Part shown: one piece after another, positions 26,201 through 34,900 of the stretch
Layout: every line of letters starts with the position of its first letter
Numbering within the stretch: the first letter of the stretch is position 1
From: CAZPDM01 sp964585305
GTDB lineage: Bacteria; Planctomycetota; Uabimicrobiia; Uabimicrobiales; JABWCH01
Assembly: GCA_964585305.1 (NCBI GenBank)
Contig: CAZPDM010000020.1
Location: 1 to 58,901, forward strand
Direction of reading: 5' to 3'
DNA length: 58,901 bases
Program-made: the position numbers and the translations under genes
Notes under the pieces: generated by a model
What the model was told of the DNA's origin: nothing
Database searches by the model: none
The model's input: the letters and a program-made list of their open reading frames with translations, nothing else

Positions 26201-26696
26201 TCAACCCAACATCATTGCTTGTATAATTTCTATTTCGATCTCTTTAAGCCTACATAACTCATTTAATAACTCTATCCCAAATCTTTCCAATCTATCTTTA
26301 TATGTCAATACTATTCTTTTCACTTTTCCTGATATTATTTCTTTTAGTAATTTTTTTAATCCTCTCTTTGTATAGTTTATTCCTGAGCCTATCTCTGATA
26401 TGCTTTCTATTTCTTGGTATCCTTTTTGCCTGCTCCAATTTTCTAAATCTTCCTTTTGCCTCTTTAAATCTTCCTTTTGCTCGTTGCTACTTCCACGACT
26501 ATATAATATTGTTTTCTTCTCTTTTACATTTTCTTTCCCACACATCTTTTCTATTTCTTCTATTCGTATCTTCTGTGTTTCCTAACGTCCTATATTCTTT
26601 CACTTTCCCTTCTTTTCCCCAATTCCTCAATGTTTGCGGGCTTATTCCTAACATTTCGCTTGCCATTCCTATTGAAACTCTCATTTTAATATCCTT
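26201..26696 (-). pseudogene. Broken IS607-family serine recombinase (transposase)
   Basis: Two minus-strand frames together encode one IS607 TnpA. The first has the MerR-like helix-turn-helix start (RVSIGMASEMLGISPQTLRNWGKEGKVKEYRTLGN). The second has the resolvase domain (ILYSRGSSNEQKEDLKRQK, GSGINYTKRGLKKLL, KRIVLTYKDRLERFG). Comparing the frames with the expected GNHRRYxIEEIEK junction, two single bases appear lost near 26562-26578, shifting the frame by two. The catalytic Ser lies in the YSRxSS motif. The C-terminus ends early at EIEIIQ, and no TnpB gene follows. The gene is inactive and the element is only a remnant. Confidence 0.85.
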
Positions 26697-26788
26697 CATT
26701 TTTGGGGAGAAAATAAAAAATTTTCCTGAATTGTAGATTTTTATAAATATTTTGCCAACAGTCGTCAGCCCAAAAATCTGTGACAAAC

Positions 26789-26811
26789 AAAGGCCGTTTG
26801 AAACGGCCTTT
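26789..26811 (-). terminator. Hairpin terminator downstream of the M14 peptidase gene
   Basis: A 10-bp stem (AAAGGCCGTT and its complement) with a short loop and a T-rich tail on the minus strand, about 150 nt past the peptidase stop codon. Confidence 0.6.
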
Positions 26812-26960
26812 ATTATTTGCAAAAAATTTTAGCAATCACTGTTTTTGATATCTTGGCAATCATCATTAACAATGCAGTGACTTTTTTACTTCGTGCAACT
26901 GAATATCTGTAGTTTGTAACAAAGATTATGCCTCTATTGCAAATAAAAAAACAAATTTGA

Positions 26961-27851
26961 TTATGGACGGCCGGTTTCTTCTTCAGCATACATTAAAGTA
27001 CTTCTGCAATTTCCGGCTGGATGAGTATGATTAGTAGAACGTTGATCAGGAGTTAAAGAAAAATAAATAACTAAGCAATTTGCATCATTTTCTTGATTAG
27101 GTGAACTCTTTTGTTCCAAAAGCATAGTCCAAATACCAAATTTATGATAAGCCCAATCTTCAAAAGCACCAGAAGCAGCATAAATAAGATCAGTATGAGT
27201 ACCAGTACGATAACTATTTGCTTTTACAGCTTGGTTAGCAATACTTGTATAAAAAGCATGATCTGCGGTATGGGTATTGCTAGTATAAATACCCCATGGG
27301 AATGTGAATGTACCAACATAACCATGGCTGGTTACTGCGGCTACGATATTATGTTGTTCGATAAAATATGATAAATTTCTAGTACTGGCAAGCTGTGCAT
27401 ATTTGTTAGATACACAAGGATCTTGATAATCTCTGTTAGGATCAAGTCCTTTTTCATAACGACTATTTGCATTAAATCCTGGAATATTCAAAACAGGAAT
27501 TACATAAAAAACGCAACGGGAAAGTGCTTTATATTCAGCACAAGTTGGGTCTTTAAATTTTGCAATGATTTTTTTAGCAAATAAAATGCTAACATCGGCT
27601 GTGGTTCGTTCATTACCATGATGGACACCTACAGCTAGGTTATTGATTTTACCACCGCTGTAAGAATAGTTGGGATTTTCCAAACGCAAACCATAAATAG
27701 TATTGCCAGCATCATTTTTGCCAATATCCATCATTTGCGCATAAACACTATCAGTATTAACAATAGTATTCATGGCTTGCAAAATGCGATCATATTCTGC
27801 AGCTTGCAATGTTACAGCTAAAAGACACAGTACTATAAAAATGCGAATCAT
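26961..27851 (-). CDS. Secreted M14-family zinc carboxypeptidase-like protein
   Basis: A 296-aa protein with signal peptide (MIRIFIVLCLLAVTLQA-A). Metallocarboxypeptidase features are HHGNE (HxxE zinc motif, near residue 78), the NANSRYEKGLDPNRDY segment with the substrate-binding Asn-Arg, the third zinc ligand His in VTSHGY, and the catalytic-Glu region TMLLEQKSS near residue 250. The active-site set therefore looks complete. The start at 27851 has AAAGGA upstream; a Met at 27866 would add five residues and overlap it. Probably degrades peptides or cell-wall fragments outside the cytoplasm. It stands alone. Confidence 0.82.
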   Translation of the reverse strand: MIRIFIVLCLLAVTLQAAEYDRILQAMNTIVNTDSVYAQMMDIGKNDAGNTIYGLRLENPNYSYSGGKINNLAVGVHHGNERTTADVSILFAKKIIAKFKDPTCAEYKALSRCVFYVIPVLNIPGFNANSRYEKGLDPNRDYQDPCVSNKYAQLASTRNLSYFIEQHNIVAAVTSHGYVGTFTFPWGIYTSNTHTADHAFYTSIANQAVKANSYRTGTHTDLIYAASGAFEDWAYHKFGIWTMLLEQKSSPNQENDANCLVIYFSLTPDQRSTNHTHPAGNCRSTLMYAEEETGRP

Positions 27852-27866
27852 AAAATATCCTTTCAA

Positions 27867-28140
27867 CTTTGTTTGAAAGAAAAATCTTTTAAGAATTTAA
27901 GCAATAAAATAATATTGCCACAATATTAAGTTATTCTACAATAGATTTCTAAAAATTAGCAAGAAAAAAATATATAATTTTATAGAGAATTCTTCATAAT
28001 AAGTTTAAAAATAAACTTTTAAGCGATTTATTTCTTTTGAAATAAACAAAAAATAGTTCCTTCAAAACTAAAATATTATTTATTATAACTAGTTTATTTA
28101 CAATAATATAGTAAATTTATTAAAATTAAAAAGAAATACA
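27867..28140. other. A/T-rich intergenic DNA upstream of the tRNA genes
   Basis: About 270 bp of very A/T-rich sequence with no gene or clear repeat. It should hold the promoter of the minus-strand M14 gene, but no confident hexamer pair stands out. Confidence 0.4.
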
Positions 28141-28141
28141 C

Positions 28142-28169
28142 TTGACAAAATAAAGAAAAAAGATATAAT
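28142..28169 (+). promoter_or_regulatory. Strong promoter for the tRNA-Arg pair
   Basis: TTGACA (28142-28147), a 16-bp spacer and a consensus TATAAT (28164-28169), about 58 bp before the first tRNA gene. Confidence 0.85.
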
Positions 28170-28227
28170 ACTGAAAATAATAAACATAACATCATACACA
28201 CAATATATAACAATGCTTAATTTTTAA

Positions 28228-28301
28228 GCGCCTATAGCTCAGGTGGATAGAGCGTCAGTTTCCTAAACTGAAGGCCGCTGGTTCAAATCCAGCTAGGCGT
28301 A
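28228..28301 (+). tRNA. tRNA-Arg (CCU anticodon)
   Basis: A full cloverleaf: 7-bp acceptor stem with a terminal G-U, D stem GCTC/GAGC, anticodon stem TCAGT/ACTGA with loop TTCCTAA (anticodon CCT at 28262-28264), and T stem GCTGG/CCAGC with loop TTCAAAT. The CCA end is not encoded. It reads the rare AGG codon. Confidence 0.95.
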
Positions 28302-28322
28302 TTCGCAAATTCACAAATCTTT

Positions 28323-28399
28323 GAGGCCGTAGCACAATTGGATAGTGCACCAGACTTCTAATCTGGGGGTTGCGAGTTCAAGTCTCGCCGGCCTCGCCA
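28323..28399 (+). tRNA. tRNA-Arg (UCU anticodon)
   Basis: A full cloverleaf: acceptor GAGGCCG/CGGCCTC, D stem GCAC/GTGC, anticodon stem CCAGA/TCTGG with loop CTTCTAA (anticodon TCT at 28357-28359), and T stem GCGAG/CTCGC with loop TTCAAGT. The discriminator G is followed by CCA in the DNA (28397-28399), unlike the upstream tRNA. It reads AGA, a major Arg codon in such A/T-rich genomes. Confidence 0.96.
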
Positions 28400-28403
28400 A
28401 ATA

Positions 28404-28442
28404 AAAAAAGCGGACAGGTATAAAACCTGCCCGCTTTTTTTT
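28404..28442 (+). terminator. Terminator of the tRNA-Arg operon
   Basis: A GCGG-CAGGT/ACCTG-CCGC stem with one A-C mismatch, an A-run before and eight or more Ts after. It closely resembles the cydB terminator at 13154-13192. Confidence 0.85.
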
Positions 28443-28497
28443 GTTGATAGAGATTTTTTGAAAAAAACTTAATCATAAATACATTTATAAATTTCAC

Positions 28498-29268
28498 TTA
28501 AATACTTATATTTAGCTTATCCAAAGACTTTTTTAGTTGCTTATATAAATTAGTTTTTTGAAAATCTTCCAATCTGTAGCTAACACGAAATTCTCTGCCA
28601 AGTTGAATATCACTTGTTTTCTTAGGATCATTGGAATTTGCTTGAATGTATAGAGCAAAGGCTTGTAGAAAATCATGTCCATTACATAGATTTAGATAGT
28701 CTGAAATGCCATGTATTTTTAATTCGATATCTTTTTCTAAAATTTCTTTCTTCTTTTCTGGTGATCTTTTTAATACCTCAGATAAACATTTTTTAGTATC
28801 AAGACTGGCAAGTTTACCATCATAAAAGTTTCCAAATCTAAGATTTTTAAAATTTAATTCTAAAAAATCAGTTTCATTCATCCATCGAAGGCCACTCATA
28901 AAAACAATAGATTGAAAGATTCTTTCTCTCAAAGATGGATATTTTTTTTCTTTATCTAAATTTTCTGGAAAATATTCTGATATTATACTGTAGTATGAGT
29001 TATCGCACGAAATCATCATGATTTCAGAATCGTGGAAATCTGTAAGAAAAATATTTCTACAGATTTCTTTTTTTTCTTCTAAATGAAGAAAATCTGCATC
29101 TCGTATTCCGAGAATACGATCAGTTTCTTTTAATAGTTCTTCTACGATGTCCAAGAGACTGTTTAATCCACCAGGTGCAAAATTAATATCAACATATTCT
29201 CCATTAAATAGCTTTTTAAATAGTTTTTGATCCTTTTGATAAGTCATTTGATAAATCCCAGAGATCAA
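28498..29268 (-). CDS. DUF4435-type TOPRIM-like nuclease, AriB-like (PARIS)
   Basis: A 256-aa protein resembling DUF4435 proteins, the effector AriB of the PARIS anti-phage system. The visible signature is FAPGGLNSLLDIVEELLKETDRILGIRDADF, in which the D-A-D of the strand end matches the metal-binding acidic pair of the TOPRIM fold. FHDSEIMMIS follows. In PARIS the ATPase holds AriB and releases it when it senses phage anti-restriction proteins; AriB then cleaves host tRNA. The canonical N-terminal xEGxxD motif with the catalytic Glu is not apparent here: the aligned spot reads TYQKD. The frame starts at a TTG inside the 3' end of the ATPase gene; an ATG at 29247 is an alternative giving 249 aa. 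The 53-bp overlap implies coupled translation. Confidence 0.7.
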   Translation of the reverse strand: MISGIYQMTYQKDQKLFKKLFNGEYVDINFAPGGLNSLLDIVEELLKETDRILGIRDADFLHLEEKKEICRNIFLTDFHDSEIMMISCDNSYYSIISEYFPENLDKEKKYPSLRERIFQSIVFMSGLRWMNETDFLELNFKNLRFGNFYDGKLASLDTKKCLSEVLKRSPEKKKEILEKDIELKIHGISDYLNLCNGHDFLQAFALYIQANSNDPKKTSDIQLGREFRVSYRLEDFQKTNLYKQLKKSLDKLNISI

Positions 29269-30484
29269 CTGTCAAATCCCAATGATTTCCAATTATCTGA
29301 GGAGAATGTGTTGCTATAATAATATTTATTTTTTGCAATTTTGCTATTTTTAATAAATCATTTAGAACTTCTTTTTGCCATGCTACATGAAGAGAAATTT
29401 CAGGTTCATCAATCAGCACTAACGTATCAGGGGAAACCTTAAAAAGTAGTTCATATAGCAAAACAACCTCATGTTGTTCACCTGAAGATAAATCTTTTAA
29501 AGAAAGTTCTTTTCCATTTTCTGTTTTAAATAGAAAGCCAAAATCTGAAGAAATTTCAAGATGCTTAAAGACAAACTTTTGATTTAAAATACTGGAAAAT
29601 ATTTCTAGCTTTTGCAATATATCATCAAAAACAGCCAGCTTTTTTTCTATATCATCAAGATAGACAAGAAGAACTTTAGCATTTTCCTCTTTAAAAGAAG
29701 TTTTGCTATCTTCTTTAATACTAGAAAGTCCATATTTACTTAAAGATTTTTGTTTTTCTTTGATGATACTGTATCTTTTATCAAAATCATCCTTGCTTAT
29801 TTGTCTTGTCTCATCAAATAATCGTCTTGGAAAACTACTATCGAGTTCTTGCGCGATTCTAGAAGCATTGGCAAGAATCTCCTTAATATTTAAAGACAAC
29901 GCCATCGAATATTCTTCAATTGCATTGACTAAATTTTCTTGAGTTTCTTCCTCAACAAAATAAGGAGAAATATTTTTTTTGCTAACTATTATAGCTTTTC
30001 TTAAAAGCCGTTGCTCTCGAATGAAGTAAACATCCATCAAATCGGGTATCCGCTCTATATAAATTTTAGCTTGAATTTCAGGATTATTATATTGAAGAAA
30101 AAATAAAAAATTTTCCGCAATGTCCATTATTCCTCTAGTATTCGCCCAATTTTTTTCTAAAATTTGTTTTCTCAAAATCCCAGGAAATTCATTAAGTTTA
30201 GATATAAGCTCGTCCTTTTTAAGGGAAATATTATTAATTTGAATTTCATCAGATTTTATTTTTGAAATTTTTATGTCATCATTTTCTTTTGTAAAGACTA
30301 TTTCTTTGAATGGTAATAAGAAAAAGAATGCCATGTTTTTGGTTGCGAAAGCATGGATAATTTTTAGAATAGTTGTTTTTCCATATCCATTAGGACCGGT
30401 TAAAATAGTTATTCTTTCTTCTTTAAGTTCGATCTCATAGTTAAACTTATTAAAAAGGCCTTCTATTTTAATTTTCTTTAGCAT
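29216..30484 (-). CDS. AAA-family ATPase, AriA-like sensor of a PARIS system
   Basis: A 422-aa ABC-type AAA ATPase (AAA_15/OLD-like). Walker A GPNGYGKTT is at residues 30-38, and a long helical, coiled-coil middle spans about 110-330. The signature LKDLSSGEQHEVVLLYELLF is followed by Walker B LVLIDEPEISLHVAWQ and the switch-His segment IIIATHSPQII. The GYGKTT form and the direct pairing with a DUF4435 gene match AriA of PARIS defence systems. A GGAGA ribosome binding site precedes the ATG. It sits just past two tRNA-Arg genes, a common site for defence genes, although no integrase is present. Confidence 0.78.
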   Translation of the reverse strand: MLKKIKIEGLFNKFNYEIELKEERITILTGPNGYGKTTILKIIHAFATKNMAFFFLLPFKEIVFTKENDDIKISKIKSDEIQINNISLKKDELISKLNEFPGILRKQILEKNWANTRGIMDIAENFLFFLQYNNPEIQAKIYIERIPDLMDVYFIREQRLLRKAIIVSKKNISPYFVEEETQENLVNAIEEYSMALSLNIKEILANASRIAQELDSSFPRRLFDETRQISKDDFDKRYSIIKEKQKSLSKYGLSSIKEDSKTSFKEENAKVLLVYLDDIEKKLAVFDDILQKLEIFSSILNQKFVFKHLEISSDFGFLFKTENGKELSLKDLSSGEQHEVVLLYELLFKVSPDTLVLIDEPEISLHVAWQKEVLNDLLKIAKLQKINIIIATHSPQIIGNHWDLTVDLWDLSNDLSKGSKTI

Positions 30485-30513
30485 GTTAATCTCCTATCTA
30501 ACGAATGAAAACA

Positions 30514-30544
30514 AAGGCTTGGAAATTTAAATTCCAAGCCTTTA
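30514..30544. terminator. Terminator between the membrane/STN-like gene and the ATPase gene
   Basis: A perfect 12-bp stem AAAGGCTTGGAA with its complement, flanked by T-rich DNA, directly downstream of the minus-strand gene ending at 30552. Confidence 0.75.
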
Positions 30545-30551
30545 TTTTTTA

Positions 30552-31778
30552 TTATTTTTTTACTTCCAAGTTTTTCCAATTGTGGTTGAGGCGTTGGCGG
30601 CTTGTGATATAAAGGCCTTTGGGGCATATTACATATTGTAATTCTTTGGATCCAAGGATAGTATTAAGTAAGGATGCAGCGGTTACATTGCCTTCAAGAA
30701 CCATACTGATTGGAGCATCTGTTACGATTAATGGATTGATAAGGAAAGGAATGCCAGCTTGTTTGCATATATTATCAACAACAGTAGGCAATTGAACGGT
30801 TTTATTAGAATAGTTGAGTGTTACAGGATTTTGAAGATATACGCGGTAAGTAATTACTTTGCTATCGTTTTCTTCTTGTAGTAACATAACAGGTAACTTG
30901 CCAGTAGGTTGATTTTGAGTAGGAGTATTTGGGGTTTGGGTAGGGTTGATAATATTATCAGGTTGAGAATTTTGCTCGGATTGCTTTTGCTGCTGAGCTT
31001 CTTTCCATTGTTTCTTTACTTCGTAAGTAACTGCTTTTTTAATTTTTTCAACAGCCTGAACAAGTTGTTTCCATTCGTTAGGAAGAAGATAATATAATCC
31101 TGCTACTGCAAGTGAATTGAAGAAAATTAGGGCTAGAAAGCTTTTCAAAATCCAATGACTCTTTTTGGGCTTTTCTTCTTGGTATACTTGTCTATCTGCT
31201 AAAGTATTTGCATTATTTTTCAAAAAATAATTTTTTCCAATTGTTCCCATTCCTCCCATAGTTTCATTTTCACGTTCTTCATTTTGGATTTCTGACTGGC
31301 TTTTTTTATTCATAGAATAGCCAACACGAATTTGAATGAGTCCAACGAGGTATAACGTGCAAAATCCTCCACGCATCAAACCTAATTTTAAAGGTGTCTG
31401 TTCTAAAAAAACGTCTAAAAATGGTAAAATTCCTGGCATATTTTTCCAAATAACGCTTTGATTCACATCAAAAAAACAAACAATATAAATTACACTTCCA
31501 ATAAAATTGATATATCCTAAAATAAGACTGCGTGGGAATCCACACATAAGGCCCATATTACCTAATCCACCTAAACAGACGAGAACAATAATTAAAAAGA
31601 ATTCGAGTCCTTGTTGGCTGAAAAAGCTTTTTGCTTCAGCACGTCCAATCACTGCTTCATATCCCAAAGAAAAAAATGTAGCAGCGTATAGGACATATAC
31701 AGCTAAATCTATAATAAAAACCGCTCTTAAAAACATTGGAATAGGAATAGCGTTATTTTTTACATATAAATTTCCCAT
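30552..31778 (-). CDS. Polytopic membrane protein with C-terminal STN-like domain
   Basis: A 408-aa protein. Four hydrophobic segments fall in the first ~160 residues, a fifth near 210-232, and then a helical and Gln/Pro/Asn-rich linker. The C-terminal ~110 residues include VDNICKQAGIPFLINP, PISMVLEGNVTAASLLNTIL and LQYVICPKGLYITSR. This last part has the beta-alpha-beta rhythm of secretin/TonB short N-terminal (STN) domains, which usually lie in the periplasm. The combination suggests an inner-membrane protein presenting an STN-like domain outside the cytoplasm; no secretin gene is nearby. An AAAGGA ribosome binding site supports the start. Confidence 0.65.
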   Translation of the reverse strand: MGNLYVKNNAIPIPMFLRAVFIIDLAVYVLYAATFFSLGYEAVIGRAEAKSFFSQQGLEFFLIIVLVCLGGLGNMGLMCGFPRSLILGYINFIGSVIYIVCFFDVNQSVIWKNMPGILPFLDVFLEQTPLKLGLMRGGFCTLYLVGLIQIRVGYSMNKKSQSEIQNEERENETMGGMGTIGKNYFLKNNANTLADRQVYQEEKPKKSHWILKSFLALIFFNSLAVAGLYYLLPNEWKQLVQAVEKIKKAVTYEVKKQWKEAQQQKQSEQNSQPDNIINPTQTPNTPTQNQPTGKLPVMLLQEENDSKVITYRVYLQNPVTLNYSNKTVQLPTVVDNICKQAGIPFLINPLIVTDAPISMVLEGNVTAASLLNTILGSKELQYVICPKGLYITSRQRLNHNWKNLEVKK

Positions 31779-31809
31779 AAGAAATCCTTTTGAATCTTAA
31801 ATTAAATTT

Positions 31810-31870
31810 TATTTAACAGGCTAAATTTTTTTATCAAAATTATTTAACAGGCTAAATTTTTTTATCAAAA
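31810..31870. repeat. Two tandem copies of a 31-bp unit
   Basis: The unit TATTTAACAGGCTAAATTTT followed by TTTATCAAAA occurs at 31810-31839 and again at 31841-31870. It lies in the leader region of the 31778 gene, next to the terminator of the SHMT/GcvT fusion gene. Confidence 0.85.
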
Positions 31871-31906
31871 AAAAGCGTGGCTAGATATTGTACCACGCTT
31901 TTTTTT
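31867..31906 (-). terminator. Terminator of the SHMT/GcvT fusion gene
   Basis: A GCGTGG/CCACGC stem extended by A and T runs with a 12-nt loop, just downstream of the fusion gene's stop codon on the minus strand. Confidence 0.8.
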
Positions 31907-31927
31907 AAACACTAGAAAGCTAAGATC

Positions 31928-34900
31928 CTATTTTCGCATAGGAAAGCGAGAAATCACAACTGCACTTTCAGAGATGGGGAAGGTGTCGCCAACTTTAAGA
32001 TCGCTGATGATCTTATGTGGTTTTTTGGTTGGAGGAGGCATAAAAATGCCAAGTTTTGTGCCAACCTTGGCATAACGTTGATCAATGTAAGCCATGCCAA
32101 TTTGATGTTCTTCATCAATAAAAGTACAACTGGTAACACCACCAATCATTTGACCTTTTCTATTGACAACAAGTGCACCTGGACGAACAGCACGAATACC
32201 AGTTTCAGTCATTTCAAACCGGATAATGGTGCTCTTTGTAGCCAAGTCTTTTTGCAATAATGGAGTTTTGCCAATAAAGAAAGGTTTGTGATATTTGACA
32301 AAAGAGCCATAGTTTGCTTCGTGTGGTGTAGCATCCCAAGTCCCACACAATTCATGTCCATAAAGTGGGAATCCGGCTTCTGTACGTGTAGAATCTCTTG
32401 CGCCTAATCCTGTAGGAAGAACTCCAAAAGATTTGCCTTTTTCTAATACAAGATTCCAAAAACGAGGAGCTTCGCCAGGATGTAAATAAATCTCAAAGCC
32501 CCAATCTTCGCCAGTATAGCCAGATCGGGAGATGAGCATAGGAATACCTGCAAGAGTTCTTTCAATAAAACTTGCTTTGGCAAGAGAAGCCAGTTCATGT
32601 TGCAAATCTTTATCTTGATTAGCAAGACATTGCATAATTGCTAAAGATTTTGGACCTTGAAGTGCAATGTCAACCAGGCAATCTTTTCCAGCACTAGAAT
32701 CTTTTAAATCACGCAAAATAGGAGTTACGTCAATTTCTGCATTAGGATTATCTTTATCGATAATCACTTCTTTAGATAAGACAGCTTTCAACCAAGCAAA
32801 ATCCTTCTCTGCGTTGCAAGCATTGACAATAACCATGAACTCGCCCGGGGCACGGCAATAAACCATAATATCATCAATAACCTTACCATCGGGATCAATA
32901 AGGTAAGAATATTGCGATTGGCCTGGCATCACTTTAGAAACAAAGTTTGTAGCAACTAAATCCAAGAAACGAGTAGAACCTGGACCGCTAATTTCCAGGA
33001 CTCCCATGTGAGTAACATCAAATAAGGCAGCAGTATTACGAGCTGCTTTATGTTCTTCCAAAATGGAAGTATATAGAATTGGCATAAGCCAGCCAGCAAA
33101 AGGAACAAGATCGCGGTCGCTTAATTTGCGATGTTCTTCAAACAAACATGTTTGACGTGCTGGGCCATCATAAACTTTGAATTCATGTACACGTTTGGTT
33201 TTCTTAGGAAGAGCTTCGCGGACTTCGTATTGTCCAACAAAATAAGGTTTGGAAGAATCCCAATATTGTGGGAATTTTGCAACTAAAGATTTTGCATCTT
33301 CTAAATTTGCCAAACCAGCCTGCTCACGTAATGTTGAAACAACTTTGCAAGTTCCTTGTAAAACTTCTTTTTCAATTTCTTGAATTTTTGAAACAATCGA
33401 AGAAACATGAATGGGATCCAAATATATTTCATAAATGCTTTGTTCTTCTGCATAACTTGTAGCTGCAATCGCAACTCTTGCATCTTGGATCTGAACTTCT
33501 AGTATCTGGAATTTAGCAAGATTAGCTGCATCTGTATGAAGTTTTCCTACGATTTCTTTTGCTTTCACGCCTAGCAATTTTAATGTTGTTTTAGTAGGAA
33601 CGCTTTCCCATAGATCTGCGACAATAACTGGTCCATCAATTTTTGTATAGATGCAACGATTATCGAAATAAACATATCCATCAGAAAGATCACGTAACCA
33701 AGTTTTGATAGCTTCACGTGCATTGAATGTTGTGATTACCCAAAACCGGGGATAACCATCTTCATAGCTTGGCATTCGGAAAATATGAACATCGCCTAAA
33801 ACTTTGCCTTGTTCATTTAAGATGAAACTGCGTAAGCCGCAACCGGCTTTGATCTGTCGGACATTCACTGTCGCAACTTGATTTAAGAAATTTTCTGCAC
33901 GTTCGCCAGCAATTTCTAAAATTCCTGTTTCTGTTGCATGAACAAGTACAGCCTTATTTTGATAGGCTTGCCATTGTGTTTCCCAGCCAATGTCTTTAGG
34001 AGTTTCGCAGCAATTTAAATTACGACGTTCACTAGCGCGATAATAGTAGTGTGGATAAACAGGATATTGAGGATGTTTTGTACTATCCATCAACTCTGCA
34101 ACACCCTTACGAACTTCTTCCATAATTTGGCAACTGATACGACCACGGCAATGAACTCCGCTAGCTGTTTCCACTGTAAAAGTATGGATATTGGTAAGTG
34201 CTTTATGAATAAGTTCTGCAAGTTTATCCATTTCAGCAATACCCATTCCCAATTGGCTGACCCAGGTAGTTCCAAAACGAACAGCACTTGAATCTGAGGA
34301 TGTAATATCGCCAGGAATGGTATTTTTATTACAAGTAATCCCGCAAAGATCCAGAATATTAGAAGCAACATCACCTTTTAAGGGCAAACCAGTAGGAGTA
34401 GTAATTTTGTTTAAATCAACCAAACAAAGATGATTTGTTGTTCCACCATAAGCAATAGTAAGACCACGTTTTTGTAAAGAAGCAACAAGAGCTTGCGCAT
34501 TTTCTACAACACGTTTCATTAGATTACGATATTCTTCTGTCGCTACTAATTTGAAAGTAACTGCTAAACCTGCAATAGTATTGATGTGAGGACCGCCTTG
34601 TTCTCCTGGGAACACAGCATTATCAATCTTACGTGCAAGTTTTTCATCTGTTGTAATAATGATTGCGCCACGAGGGCCGCACAAAGTTTTATGAGTGGTC
34701 ATCGTAGTAACATGAGCATAGCCTACTGGATTGGGGAATAAACCTGCCGCGACTAATCCTGCCGGATGGGCAATATCTGCAAATAAATACGCGCCAACTT
34801 CATCACAAATTTCTCTTAGCAATTGCCATTCAATTGACCAAGGATATGCACTGGCTCCAGCAATGATTATCTTAGGATGATAACGACGAGCTTGTTGTCG

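Noticed and set aside
28323..31800. Search for an attachment-site repeat of the tRNA-Arg 3' end around the PARIS-like pair
   Set aside because: No second copy of the tRNA 3' end was found by eye beyond the pair, and there is no integrase gene.
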